DNA from: Ulota crispa
Taxonomy: Eukaryota > Streptophyta > Bryopsida > Orthotrichales > Orthotrichaceae
DNA: 64,000 nt
NCBI GenBank assembly: GCA_963920765.1
Contig: OY987242.1
Coordinates: forward strand, 17,942,002-18,006,001
Reading direction: 5' to 3'
Of this stretch, positions 47,723 through 59,700 are shown one piece after another (the first letter of the stretch is position 1; each line of letters begins with the position of its first letter). The notes under the pieces were generated by a model. That model did no database searches, was not told the DNA's origin, and worked only from the letters and a program-made list of their open reading frames with translations. The position numbers and the translations under genes are program-made.

Positions 47723-49180
47723 ACAACAAGCTGCTCATTCTGGTTGCCAGATATAGTGATGTCAGCAAAATTTGGTATTATTACCAAAAAAGTTGCCTAA
47801 GCCACCATGCAATGTTGCTCTCATTAAAATTGCAAGAAAGGCGACATGGGACCGAACACTATTTTTGTGAAATTTCTCACAATTTGGGTCTTTTAAAATA
47901 CAAAAGCATTAAACGAGGTTGATCTTTGTCTTCCAAGATAGACCATATTTCATTAATCACTTTAAAAAATGGATGAAAAATGGCTTTCTTACATCTAAGA
48001 AACTGGCTTTTAGTCATTCACGACACAAAAAGTGTCAGCAATAACATGTAAGGGTGAGGTACGGGTTAAGCATCATTTAAAATGACCACACACTAGAACA
48101 TTGTTTGTAGCATTTTAGCCAATTAAAATTATGGAAACATAATTTTTTATATATATGCATTGAACCTTGAGTCTTTTTCATTGTGAAAAAAATTAGATAA
48201 ATTTGTAAGAAAAAAAGAGTTTGTCATAGTATTGTAATGAAAAATGAAAATTATGTTTCAATTACAACAAGAGAGAATGATCTTTGAAATACCTTGCAAT
48301 TGTCATTTATAAAGAAAAGGAAAGAAAATAGAAAAATTCAAGCAAACAAGATAAGTTTTTAATTAAAACATCTTCAAGTCAAAGTATTAATATTTTTTCT
48401 GTGTTTTTAGTAACATGAATATGAGTAGTAGATACCAATATATCCTCTATGCAACAAAAAGTTAGTGTAAATGCTAATTTATTGAAAAAATAGTGGAACG
48501 TATATGTTTTTCAAACTTTTTTTTGAAATTTTTTTAAGTAGTTTTGTAAATCATAATTCCCATTAGAAATATTTGGAATTTCAACCTTAGTATATGCCAA
48601 GATTGTTATTCATTTAGTAGGATGTAGTTAACTTGGGAGAATCAGCTTATTCCATGGACCAATAGCACTTAACAATGATAACCTATAGTAAACTTAAGTA
48701 ATTACAAATTAATAAATATTTTAGGAATTATAATTAATTGATTGAGAATTAAGTCAAATTTGATTATCAAGATTACTTGCTTAGCTTTGGTTTGAACCAC
48801 ATAAGAGAGACTTTCCAAAATTGGACTTTCTTCTTTTTTCAATGCCAAGTCTTCATTTCTTTGTGTGTTGATAAATTTGTTGCTGTGTTTGTCAAATGTG
48901 CCTTGTGTATGCCAAAATGTTGCAATAGATCATGTTTATGTAGCAATGCTGATTTTGTACTATTCCAATAGTATGTTGTGGTTGCTACCAAATGCATAAA
49001 TGAGACTATTTTGAGTTTAATCATGTTTATTTTTTCCAAATAGAATGTTGATTTAACATCAATCACATTTAGACTCCACATCATCAAGTTAGGCTTAGTA
49101 ATTGTGATTCACTTATTTCTTGTCAAACCTGAACCTAGGATCAACAACAATGGTATACAATAGTTTTATAATCTAATTGT
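47723..49180. other. AT-rich spacer without a supported gene
   Basis: No recognisable protein, RNA or repeat structure beyond simple A/T runs. Confidence 0.55.
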
Positions 49181-49766
49181 TACTCCCTCTATCCCATTAT
49201 AAAGTTCCAAAAAACTTCTCCACAAGGAATTACCTATATTTTCAGTCATTATGCTAGTGACAAATGCATTCTAGAATCAATATACCACCTACCAAATATG
49301 TTCAAAATTTCAAGTTTTTATGTTGTCATTTAGACACCCAAACTCCATGCCAAAGGTATCAAATTTGTGCATAATTTGTTGAGGCTGTCAGCTCCTCATT
49401 ATTTTAGTTTTTGTAATAATGACACTTGCATTCTAGAATCAATATACCATCTACCAAGTGTGTGCAAAATCTCTAGCTTTGATGTTGCCATTTGGGCATC
49501 CAAATTCCATGCAAAATGTACCATATTTGAACATGTTGCAAGCTCCTCATTATTGATGATTTATAGATTAGTAGCAACAATGGTACCTCATATGGGCAAG
49601 GCCAAGCTTGTTAGGAGAGGAATGCTCTTTAATTGCTTAACTTGCCCCTATGAGATCATTGAGCATGACAAAGGCTTTCTCAGGAATAGAAATTAGCAAA
49701 AGGGAGCCTTTTAGTGGGACAAGAACTATGCCTAATTTGGAGCTTTATATTGGGACAGAGGGAGTA
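49181..49766. mobile_element. Stowaway-type (Tc1/mariner) MITE with internal duplication
   Basis: Left end TA-CTCCCTCTATCCCATTATA; right end on the reverse strand TA-CTCCCTCTGTCCCAATATA. This is the well-known Stowaway/mariner terminus with a TA target duplication. At about 586 bp it is long for a Stowaway element. The interior is mostly two diverged copies of a block of roughly 165 bp starting at TGCATTCTAGAATCAATATACC (near 49264 and 49428). Confidence 0.85.
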
Positions 49767-51283
49767 ATTTAAAACATAATAGAAAGATACAAAAAAATCA
49801 TGTAACTATCATAACTCACTTAAAATCTAAATAATGGAGCATTTCATTGCAATAATAAGATAATTTAAAAAGTATATTAAAATCTCCTCAATATAATGGA
49901 AGCTCAATGATTTACATTTTCTTCTCTATTCAAGCCAAGTATTAAAAATGAATTATCTCTTTCTGTAACAAGGTGTTTTATTTCGATAATCATTTCATTT
50001 TAGACCTATGGACTTGTACCACCCTTGCAAATAGGGCTATTGGTGTCAATAATGAATGCTATTTGATAAAACAAATGGCACTTAGAATTTTTGATTGCAA
50101 TGTTGTTAGGTGTAACCATCTAGCTACCTACTAATATTTGGTAACTACTAGTTACTTGTTACCTAGTTATTTGGTAGTGAAATCTAGACCCAAATCTAAC
50201 TTGAATTTGAAATTAAATTTAAAAGTTGAGTTTAGAGATTGTCACTTGTAGCATTTGTTGCATCAACTTTTTATAATATGAAAAGATACTTGAAGGGAAA
50301 AAATTGAGGCAAAAACATTTCAAGCATGCATTTTTTATCCCTTGACAAGGTCTTGCTTTAGCTACTCTATTGATAGGCTTGTCGTTTATGATTTCTTCTC
50401 TTAATAAAAGCCACACTCAAATTTTGCCATGTACATATAGTTTTTAAAGTCTTAAAAATTTAAGTGTTAGGTTCTTTCAATATTATTGATTTTCTTAGAA
50501 CTCGCAGCTTTTCAATATTGAAAACTTGTTAAATAACAAAAAAGAAGCTGCTACAAGCTGAGCAAAATTAACATAATCACATTTATATATGGAAAAACAA
50601 TGTGATTTGGTACCATATCCCATGGTTGATTGTGGTAGGCAAGCAAAAAAAATCCAAATACCAAATCTGAGGGTTTTCAAAATCTTTACAAGATTAATGG
50701 TTTGCCTCCGATTTTAGAGCTTATTAGAGGTCTTGTAAATTGCTCTTCATTGCCGTATATTTTTACTAATTTGATCGTGGTAAGTTTATATGCCAAACTT
50801 GTGATACTTGTTGTTTTGCAACTACACTTTTGTTACATAAAACAAACTTCTTTTGTAGTGAAGATTATGATATGTCAAGAATTAGCAATATGGAAGTTTT
50901 TCAAAATTTTCAAGGAGACATTTGCACATGGGTTTGACCGTTTAACAGATTATTATATTTCATCCTTATAGTTGGAATGAGCACTCAATTTTGTCTATGT
51001 ATTTAAGTACATTTTTCAAGAAATGACAATGAAGTGCAAATGTAGATTGCGGAGAATGTTATGCCAACGATCTCATTTGAATTGTTTTTTTGAGAATAAT
51101 CTACCAACTCTTGTCCTCGCTCTTGTCATAGAGCCACTTCTGAACTAAAAGTTAAGCCGGGTCTCTTTTCACATACTGGAATTTACAATACATGTTCTAT
51201 CGAGATTGCAACATAGTGCAATTACCTAGCATAACATTTTCCGTAAAACAAGAAAAAAACAAATAAACCACTATTTTCCATGT
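49767..51283. other. AT-rich spacer without a supported gene
   Basis: Nothing supported. Forward and reverse frames below 90 codons look random in this AT-rich sequence. Confidence 0.55.
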
Positions 51284-52202
51284 TTAACCCCTAAAGGCCC
51301 AAGGAACCCACTTTGGGCTTTGTGAGAACTTGGGTAAGCTCTATTGACTTCATAATTTGGAAATTTTTCATGAAACTTTTAGGATGGATGCTATTCCTCA
51401 TAATCTACATGTGAAGCTTTATTTCATGTCATTTGGATAAGTATTGCAAAAGTTATAAGGTTTTTTCAATTTCATTATAAAACTAGGCAGCAAAAAATAT
51501 ATTCTAAATTTTTTTAAATTTTTTTATAGAATTTTATAGATTAAAACCTACTCAAAAAAATTGAATCACTCAATTCCAAATAATGAGGTAAGAGTTACAA
51601 GGAGTTTTCTTTTGCGGGCAATGAAGGTAGGAAGAGGGTAGAAAAAACATATAAAGTTATCTTTTACTCTCAATTTTGAAAAATTACAAATGAAAATGGA
51701 AAATAAAGTTACTAATTTTCTGCTAGAGCATTCTCACCATTGGGATTAACAATTTTCAAATTCTTCCAAAACTTATTAGCATATTAGTTATATCTTTCAT
51801 TCATCAATACCTTTCACTTTACAATTTTTGTAAAAATGAGTCCAAATTTTTTTTTGGTTTAATTTTTTTATATATGCTTTCAACCCATTTTCCAACATAT
51901 TGCCAAAATTGCATAAGAAATACAACATATGTGTTTTTTTCTAAAAAGTTTGAAAATCAAAACTTCACCTTTTGGAAAGACTCTAAAAACCTACATTTTG
52001 AAATTTAGGCACATTGATCTTGCAATTAGTGGGGATATTCATTCTAAAATTTTGGGACAATGTACTTGTGCAAGTCAACCAAAGGATCCTACAATTGGAT
52101 TTGTTAAAAAATAAATTTCAATGAAGATTTTGACCCTGGTTTTGGGACTAACATTTTGAAACAGTTTTGGGCCTCTAAACACATATGAATTTTAGGGGTT
52201 AA
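51284..52202. mobile_element. TTAA/CCC-type inverted-repeat element C
   Basis: Left end TTAACCCCTAAAGGCCCAAG, right end (reverse strand) TTAACCCCTAAAATTC. TTAA is intact at both ends. 919 bp, no transposase. Confidence 0.72.
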
Positions 52203-52314
52203 TGAATTTCATTGTTATTCGATCAAGGATCTTGTACAAGTAGGTGGTACACTTCAAGGGAAAAAATCGATTCACAAATTGAACTTTCGAGTATAAAGGG
52301 AGTAATTTATTTAA

Positions 52315-52652
52315 GGGAAAATTTCATGGAGGGAAAATTTCATGGATATCTCTGAAGTTTGCGATATTTACATAAAGATCCCTGCTTTTTCAGAAATTAC
52401 ACAAGTACTCTTGGATTATGCGTTTTAGGCATTTATTTGTTGTGCTTGTACTTCTTTCATGACCAATGTTGAAAAAGGGAATGTAATAGAACAAAAAAGA
52501 AGCAACTTGTGCACAAAGGAAGAAGGGAAGTGACACTCACAGCAAAACAAATAGCAAAAAATTAAGGTCCAATAGTAATTGTGCAATTTCTATAAGAGCA
52601 AGGATATCTATGCAAATATGGCAAACTTGAAGGGTATCCATAAAATTTTCCC
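52315..52652. mobile_element. Mutator-type MITE with 9-bp target duplication
   Basis: 338 bp with inverted ends of about 68 bp: GGGAAAATTTCATGGATA at the left and GGGAAAATTTTATGGATA on the reverse strand at the right, staying similar through GAAATT. Flanked by TTTATTTAA (52306-52314) and TTTATTTGA (52653-52661), a 9-bp duplication with one change. Terminal length and duplication size point to the Mutator superfamily. Confidence 0.8.
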
Positions 52653-52663
52653 TTTATTTGAAT

Positions 52664-53283
52664 GAGAAAATTTCACAGATATCCTTGAAGTTTGCAATAT
52701 TTTCATAAATATCCTTGTTTTTTCAGAAATTACACAAATACTCTTGGACCAAAAATTTTAGGTGTTTGTTTGTTGTGCATGCCATTTCCCTTCTTCCTTT
52801 GTGCACATGCATAACAAGAAAGAAGTAGTGTATCCACAAAAGGAGAAGGAAGTGACATGCACAACCAAAAACAAACATTTGAAAATTTTGATCCAAAGGT
52901 ATTTGTGAAATTTCTGAAAAAACAAGCGTATCATAACATTCAGTAGCACTTAGCAGGCTTGCCCTCCCTCCAACTGAAGAGTGTGGAATATTCCACACCC
53001 ATCATTAGTTAAGAGGACACTTGGCTGAATTTGTCAGAGAGTTTATGAAAGAGAGGCTTAGTTTAGTGCACATACGTGGATGTGGGGGCCAGCCATGTTA
53101 GAAGAAAAGAAAAGAAGAAAAAAAAAAAAAAACTTTTATTTTTATTTTATATTTTATGTGTGTGAGGCTAAAGTTCATGGATGATACCTGAAGAGAGGGA
53201 AAGGCAACCTCTCTTCAGGCTACTGAATGTTATGATATGTGTAAAAATATGGCAAACTTCAGGGGTATTCATGAAATTTTCCC
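52664..53283. mobile_element. Second copy of the same MITE, with an insertion
   Basis: The left end (AAAATTTCACAGATATCCTTGAAGTTTGC) and right end (complement of GAAATTTTCCC preceded by GGCAAACTTCAGGGG) repeat the ends of the 52315 element. It is about 280 bp longer because of a nested inverted-repeat segment. No target duplication remains visible. Twelve bases separate it from the first copy. Confidence 0.7.
52929..53237. repeat. Nested inverted-repeat segment
   Basis: TATCATAACATTCAGTAG at 52929-52946 is exactly complementary to 53220-53237. The 309-bp interval lies inside the second Mutator-type MITE and includes the palindrome GTGTGGAATATTCCACAC near 52981. It is either a separate insertion or an enlarged interior of the MITE. 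Confidence 0.6.
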
Positions 53284-53520
53284 TTAACCTGTGAACGGCC
53301 CGAAAGCCCTTTGCGGCCGTATGTACGATAATATGTACAGATGTATTTGAGTTACTATAAGGGCTTTCCAAATTTTTTTATGCACCCACCATCATACAAC
53401 CCTTCAATATGTATGGCTATAACACTTAACTTAATTTCCAGCTGATTCAAACTTTTGAATATTGGTTGCGGCCGTATTTGGTACCGTATCTCCATAGCCC
53501 AAGGGCCCTTCAGGGGTTAA
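53284..53520. mobile_element. TTAA/CCC-type inverted-repeat element D (237 bp)
   Basis: Left end TTAACCTGTGAACGGCCC, right end (reverse strand) TTAACCCCTGAAGGGCCC, both with intact TTAA. GCGGCCGTAT occurs twice inside. It abuts the preceding MITE exactly and ends 240 bp before the start codon of the Enhancer of zeste gene. Confidence 0.72.
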
Positions 53521-53759
53521 TTTAAAATCCTTGCTAGTAGGTCTTGGAAGTAGCTCCTGGAGGTGAAAGTCAAGGGTAAATGCGCTCTCGTCTTGGAAGG
53601 AGCTCCGTCCCGGCAGCTCTCTTTTGTACACTCCCGCCTTCTCTCACTCTTCACTTCGTGGCTCCCTTTTCAAGCTGCACAATTTCTAGGCTTCGGTTCG
53701 TGATTGTCGAGCTTCGGCTTTGCTTACAAGATTCTTCTTCGTCTGCAGCTTTGCGAACG
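53521..53759 (+). promoter_or_regulatory. Proximal promoter/5' leader of the Enhancer of zeste gene
   Basis: C/T-rich DNA without upstream open frame conflict. The switch from AT-rich repeats to mixed composition at about 53540 marks the likely gene border. No TATA box is convincing. Confidence 0.45.
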
Positions 53760-56700
53760 ATGGCGTCCTCAAGCCTTACCACGAAGGGGGAGGGGCAGGT
53801 ATTGTTTATTTTTTTTCAAACAAACCATTGGTGCTGCTTTTTTCGTACTTGTCGTGAGATTTTGGGGCCCAGTTGAGAGTTAGAGTTATGGTCTTTCCTG
53901 ACATTTTTACGATCTTGAGAAAAATGAATGCTTGGGCAAAGCAGCTCAAGTGAAGGAATCTCGTGGATTTTGGAACTGTTTAACTTTTTCTGCACATTCT
54001 TTGTTCGGGAGTATATTAGCAGTTTGCGGTAGTGTTTTTGTGGAAGTGCCATGAAAAAGCAAGCAAGCAAGTGCAGAGCACAGTTTGTGCATTGCCAAGT
54101 TGTTCGAGTGTGTCAAGTGATCACCTTTAGTGACTAGCGATAGAGACAAGGTCGACAAGTTTTGCAAATTAATTGGATACTGTGGACGAAGATGCAATGC
54201 ATAATGTACTCTAGCGTTTGGGCGACTGTATGATTTGTGGGATCAGTAACGAATAGCTTATTCTAGACCCTGTGAATCATCTTTAGATTATTGTTTTTAT
54301 GTAAAGTAGGAAGTTGCTTTTTGTGCAACACTGGAGAAGTTGTAAATGCTTAGGTTATTCTGGTTAGACTTGATGTGCGTCTGAAGTGTGTGTCTAGTTC
54401 GAGTCCAGTTTAATGGATCGGCTTGATATAGTCTCCTACAGACTACTTAATGGATTATTGCTAGTTGGTCGATTCTATAAGATAATCCTTACAATTAAGT
54501 GCTTTTTGCTTAGCGACTGCTTTTCACAGTCATGCTTGTATTGACCTAATTTTTGTTGATCTCAATGCGACGTGATCAGGAGTATGAGGAAGAAGATGAG
54601 GAAGATTTAAGTTTGGAGATCGTTGCAAGAATTGTTGAGAATCTGGCGGAGCGGGTGGTCTGTGAAAGGGAAGCCTATGTGAAGGTGATTAATTCTCTCC
54701 TTGTGTCCATGCTGTACCCCTGGTTCCTTCAACTGTTTTCCTATCTTCTGCAGATTTTAGTGCAATTGTGGCAGTGGGACGAGTGCTGCTCAAGTGAAAA
54801 CATCCCTTGAAATGTACATCTTTGCGACTTTCTTACTATTGGAAGTACTTTGGGTGTTTCTTGAGCAGCACTTTACCCACTTTGTCACTATCACACTGGA
54901 TATTTGTAGTTTTCTTGTCTACTTGATGGGTGATGTTGCACATGAGGTTTTGTCCCTAGAAACTGCAAGAACAGGAAGATGTTTGCAATAGCAGGAAAAC
55001 ATTTATGAAATTCATTAGTCCTCAGGGATAAAAAATAAGATCAAGTCAAAGAAGGCTTTTGAATGACATCCTTGCAAATACTTTGGTTCTTGTACTGTTA
55101 TGCAATAATAGGCTTCTTTCTTCAGATCACAATCTTGGGTGAGGGATATAATCTCATCTCATCTGGGTATTTTATGTTTGATGATGGAAAGAAGTATCCT
55201 TTTCGATAATACTTCCTGCTCTTTGTCAAGGAAGTTCAAGACGAGCCTTGATTTCTGTGAACCTTCATTGAGTTTACTAAGCTACTCGGCAATGCACTTC
55301 ATTTGAGATTGTTAAATGGGTATGCAAGATACTGGAAGCAATGCCTTCCGTTGAAGGTTTGACGTATGACTTGTTGTAACTTGTATAGTGGTTCTCTACT
55401 AGACCAATGACGTTAGAATTAATTTCCTTTGCCAGACAGGTTTTGCAAACGTTGACTTCGTTCTTTGGTACAGCTTTTTCAATGACAAACCTTGGTCTTT
55501 GGTCCTAAATTGTTTCATTAAAATTAATGAGATTGAACAGGTGAGCTAAGCAGGGACTGGTTGGCTTGGCTGTTCGATAATGCAGCAACAAGTACTCACA
55601 AATAAGGAGCGATTGGACGGTTATATGAAGAATATTTCAGAACTGGATGGGGAGCGCAGGAGGATGCACAAGGAAACATCAAACTTCTTCTCTCTTTGCC
55701 TAAAAAGCCATCAAACTTATGGTGCCTTGAATGGCTCAGGAGAGTCCTCTGGAGAGAAAGATGGCAGATTAGCGATACTGGAGTCCAACGGCGCAGACAA
55801 AGCAATATCCATCATCTTTGGATTTCAAACTGGTGGGAAGACAACCGTTCGATCTGTGAAACTACCTAAAGTGGAGAATGTGCCGCCATATACAACGTGG
55901 ATCTATTTAGACAGGTTACTTGAAAGATCTCCATCTTGTGTTTTTCTTCGCACAAACCCTAAACCTCAATGTTCACAAACCTTAAACCTTCACAAACCCT
56001 AAACCTCAATATTCAAGATACCGTAATGAGAATCTTTGCTATGGTTGCCGAATGGCATGCATATGGTCTGCAGTTTTAATCTGCAACTGTTTCTGATAGC
56101 AATAATGACAATTAAATACTTGCTGGGAACTGGGCTCTTGTTTTATATCGATTTGCATTGAGGGTGGTTAGCGGTGTGACTTGTCAGGAATCAACGCATG
56201 ACCGAAGATCAATCTGTAGTAGGGCGTCGTCGGATATACTACGACAGTTTTGACAACGAAACCCTAATTGCTAGTGATAGTGAAGAAGAAGATTCTGGAG
56301 ATGAGGATGACAAAGACGAGCCTATGCATGATTACACCAAGGGTGAAGATTCTCTCATCTGGTACTAGAGTTCTCCCTTCTTTTTTTGCAGTATGTTTTG
56401 CTCCTGCAGAGATTAGCTTGTTTCTGCATGTAGTACACATGTTTAGAGGTGCAGTTAAATTTATCCTTTTTGCTCAAGTTAATTGGATGTTTAGCACTTG
56501 GGATTCAGTGTATTTGTCTCTCTGGGTTCTCTATAGAACCAGCTCTTGCTTATTATTACCAGTTGAATATGGTAAAGTCACCAAAATGTTGGAGGGCTGA
56601 GGTGTTGCATTTCTGAGTCCAGTCTTGCGTTTGCAAACAGGATGACTGTTCAAGAGCTGGGAAAGAAGCCAATTGTTTTGACCGAGCTCTCTTTAATGCT

Positions 56701-59700
56701 TGACATATCTAATGAGGCGATCGAGGTACGATAAAGCCATGAATAAACCAGAAAACACAAATCTTAGGATGCAGAATGAAGATTGGAATTGAACCCAGAA
56801 GGCCTTTGTGGTTGACTCTTGAGAGGATTTGTGTTTAAATCCGAGGTACTCTAATCAAAGATAGAAAATTCACTTTGAAAATCCAGCAATCGGTCATAAT
56901 ACCTTTTAAAGCACACTTCTCTCGTTCAATTATATATGATGTAGTATCCTCCTTCAATTGGTGTGTTTGTTACCTTCATATTTTTGGTCAGTTGAGCACG
57001 AAGGGTGAAGTGTAGTGAGCTGCAAGAGGGGCTTGAGTTATACTGGATGCTTATTTGCATAGGTCACTTTATTCACATCTATCACAAGTACCCACTTTGC
57101 TTTCCTCTTTTTCTTTTTTGTCCTTTTCCAGGCAAGGTATAACATCCTCAGAGAATCTCACAAGAATGAGCGATGTGAGTTGCTGCTAGACATTTCTGAA
57201 GGGGCGTCTGGATCTGGAATCTCTTCACTGAGCAAGAAAATCATTCCCACCATAGAGAGTTCACAAAACTCTTTAAATGAGTCCAATAAAGGATTGGCGA
57301 GAGCTATTATAATTCTCAATCCGGAGAAGGAGACCGTGGATGAGGAAAACGCAAGTCAAGCTGCCCTTGCGAATGGGAAGAGATTTAATTTGCCAGACAC
57401 GCAGGAGGATGTGAAGAATGAGTCGAAAGATCTCCTTACTGCCATGGATTCTTTTGACAACTTGTTTTGCAGGCGCTGTTTGGTAGGCATTCAACCTTCT
57501 ACTTTCTTCTCTGCTCTTCCTTTTTGGCTCAGTCATATCTCCAACCTTGTGTTCTCGAATAAAGACAAGTTTTAATGCCTCAGCTGCACGGAATATATAT
57601 TGGTGCAGGTTTTTGATTGCCGATTGCACGGCTGCTCTCAGGCTATAGTCCATCCTGTAAGTTACGAGTTGAAGTTCTGCTCATTTCTTTCGTAGCTTCC
57701 TCACTTTTTGGAACATGTGTGATATTTGGGGATGAAACAAAGGCTTTTGCACGTTCTGCTCCTTGTGCTCTATATAGCGTTGAACAGGTCAGGTTTTTTC
57801 ATGAGTAGTAGGGGGAATTGACTATTGATTCCTGGCAGAGTGAAAGGCAACAACCATGGAGTGGTGCAGAAGAAGCAATGTCCACACCTTGTGGTAAGGA
57901 TTGCTATCTGTTGGTAAGTTTCACTCATCTTTTTTCCGATGTTAATGAGACTGCTAAATATCAACCATACAATCCCAAATGTAATAAACCTTAAATTTTG
58001 TAACCTATCACTAATTTTACGAATAGGACAAATAGCGTCAATAACTATATGACCTACACTGTAGGTAACACGTCACTAAATCTCACAGACACGACAGTAG
58101 ATTGGTCGACTATAGAGCTGGTTTATGAACTAGTGGTGACGAAAGTGCTTGGTTTTCACGGGGTTGTATATTTTTTCGTCTTCTCTACTAGCAGCTAGTG
58201 ATATGTGTCATATTGCATACATCCATTTTCTGATTATGGCGTACATTTACATCGCCCTAAGTGAGGCCGTGTTTGTGGTGACAGACCGATCCAAACTTCA
58301 TAACAAAGACCAGACCTGGTGTGGACGCTGCTCCGCAGTTAGATGAGGGTGGAACTGGTGACGAACCTGCACAAAGTCCAGAACAGGAGGCAATTACCAC
58401 AAACGCTCAAGACAATGAAGTGGATGACTCGGAAAGATTTGCGAAGAGGTCAAGAAAGTCCAGCAGAGAAAGGTCCTGTTCCTCTGAACCACAAGCGTTG
58501 GCTTCGTCAATACCACTCGAGGCAGCAGCGGCCCAACATATTGGACTGGTAACAGCAGAGCCACCTAAGGTAGTTTCGAAAGAGAAGAAATTTGAAAAAC
58601 GGCCAAGTGCCACTCGCAGGTCACTCGCACGGCGTGTCAAACAGACTTGCTCAGGAAGGGAAACGGCTACTCAATTGAAGCCACATTCAAGCTTAGTAGA
58701 GTCCATCATCTCTCTCGACAGTGATAGTCAGGACTTTCCAATGAATGAGTCACCCTCTTTGAAGGTACTTACCTTTTCATTTGACGCAGAATTACCATTT
58801 ATGATATTTCAAATCTTGAATACGCCATGTCGAGCTGATTTTTTTTTCATTTCCCAGGAGCAAGAAAGCAACCATCAACAGGCCGTCAAGCTGAAAGAGG
58901 TAATTCTGTCTTCAAAGCGGTCGTTGACACCAAACGGCGATGATTTTGAGTGCAATGATCCTGGAGAAGATGATACGTCGCGAGAAGGTGAAACTGCTGA
59001 TGAGAGGTTGGCCTTAGTGCCTGTAGCTGAGGTTTTGTGCTATAAAGAGGGACGAGATGGAGCTGCAGGCGACACAGCTAAATTGGAAGTCGGTATTGGT
59101 TGGAGTGAAATGGAGATGGGCTTGTACGAGAAAGGTTTGCAAATGTTTGGCAGAAATAGGTATTGTCTACATGTCTCTTCTTAATTATAATAAAAATTAC
59201 CGTAGGCATAGGAATGCTTTTGGACTAAACAGTTCCGTCCAATGGATGAATTTAGGCAGCTGTCTCCACATTCCTTATGAAGCAGGTTTTTGCTAAGCAG
59301 ATGTTAGTATTGTGCCTTCACAATCCTCCATACCATATCCTTCTCCTGTCCATACTAGATCAACTAAAGTAGGAGTGTTGTTGTTATTGCAGTTGTTTAA
59401 TAGCTCGCAATTTGCTCCACGACTGCAAGACCTGTGCAGAGGTGGCCAAGTACTCACTGGAACTGGACGCTGCTGGGCTTGGGGGTGTCCGACGGATTGC
59501 TGACAGTTTGGTACGACTTGGCAATTTTCATCTTTGTATAATTATGCTAAGCATGGTTTGCTGAAATTCTTGCAACCTTACATGCTTGTCACGTCATGTC
59601 GTGTGCAGGATATAGAGGCAGCAAGCAGGGCACGCTTGTATGGAGTGCGACGAAAGAAGGGGGCACGGAAGCTGAAGTATACATTCAGGTCTGTGGTGCA

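Noticed and set aside
52289..52305. AAGGGAGTA as a possible Stowaway end
   Set aside because: It lacks the GGGAC core of the terminus and has no partner.
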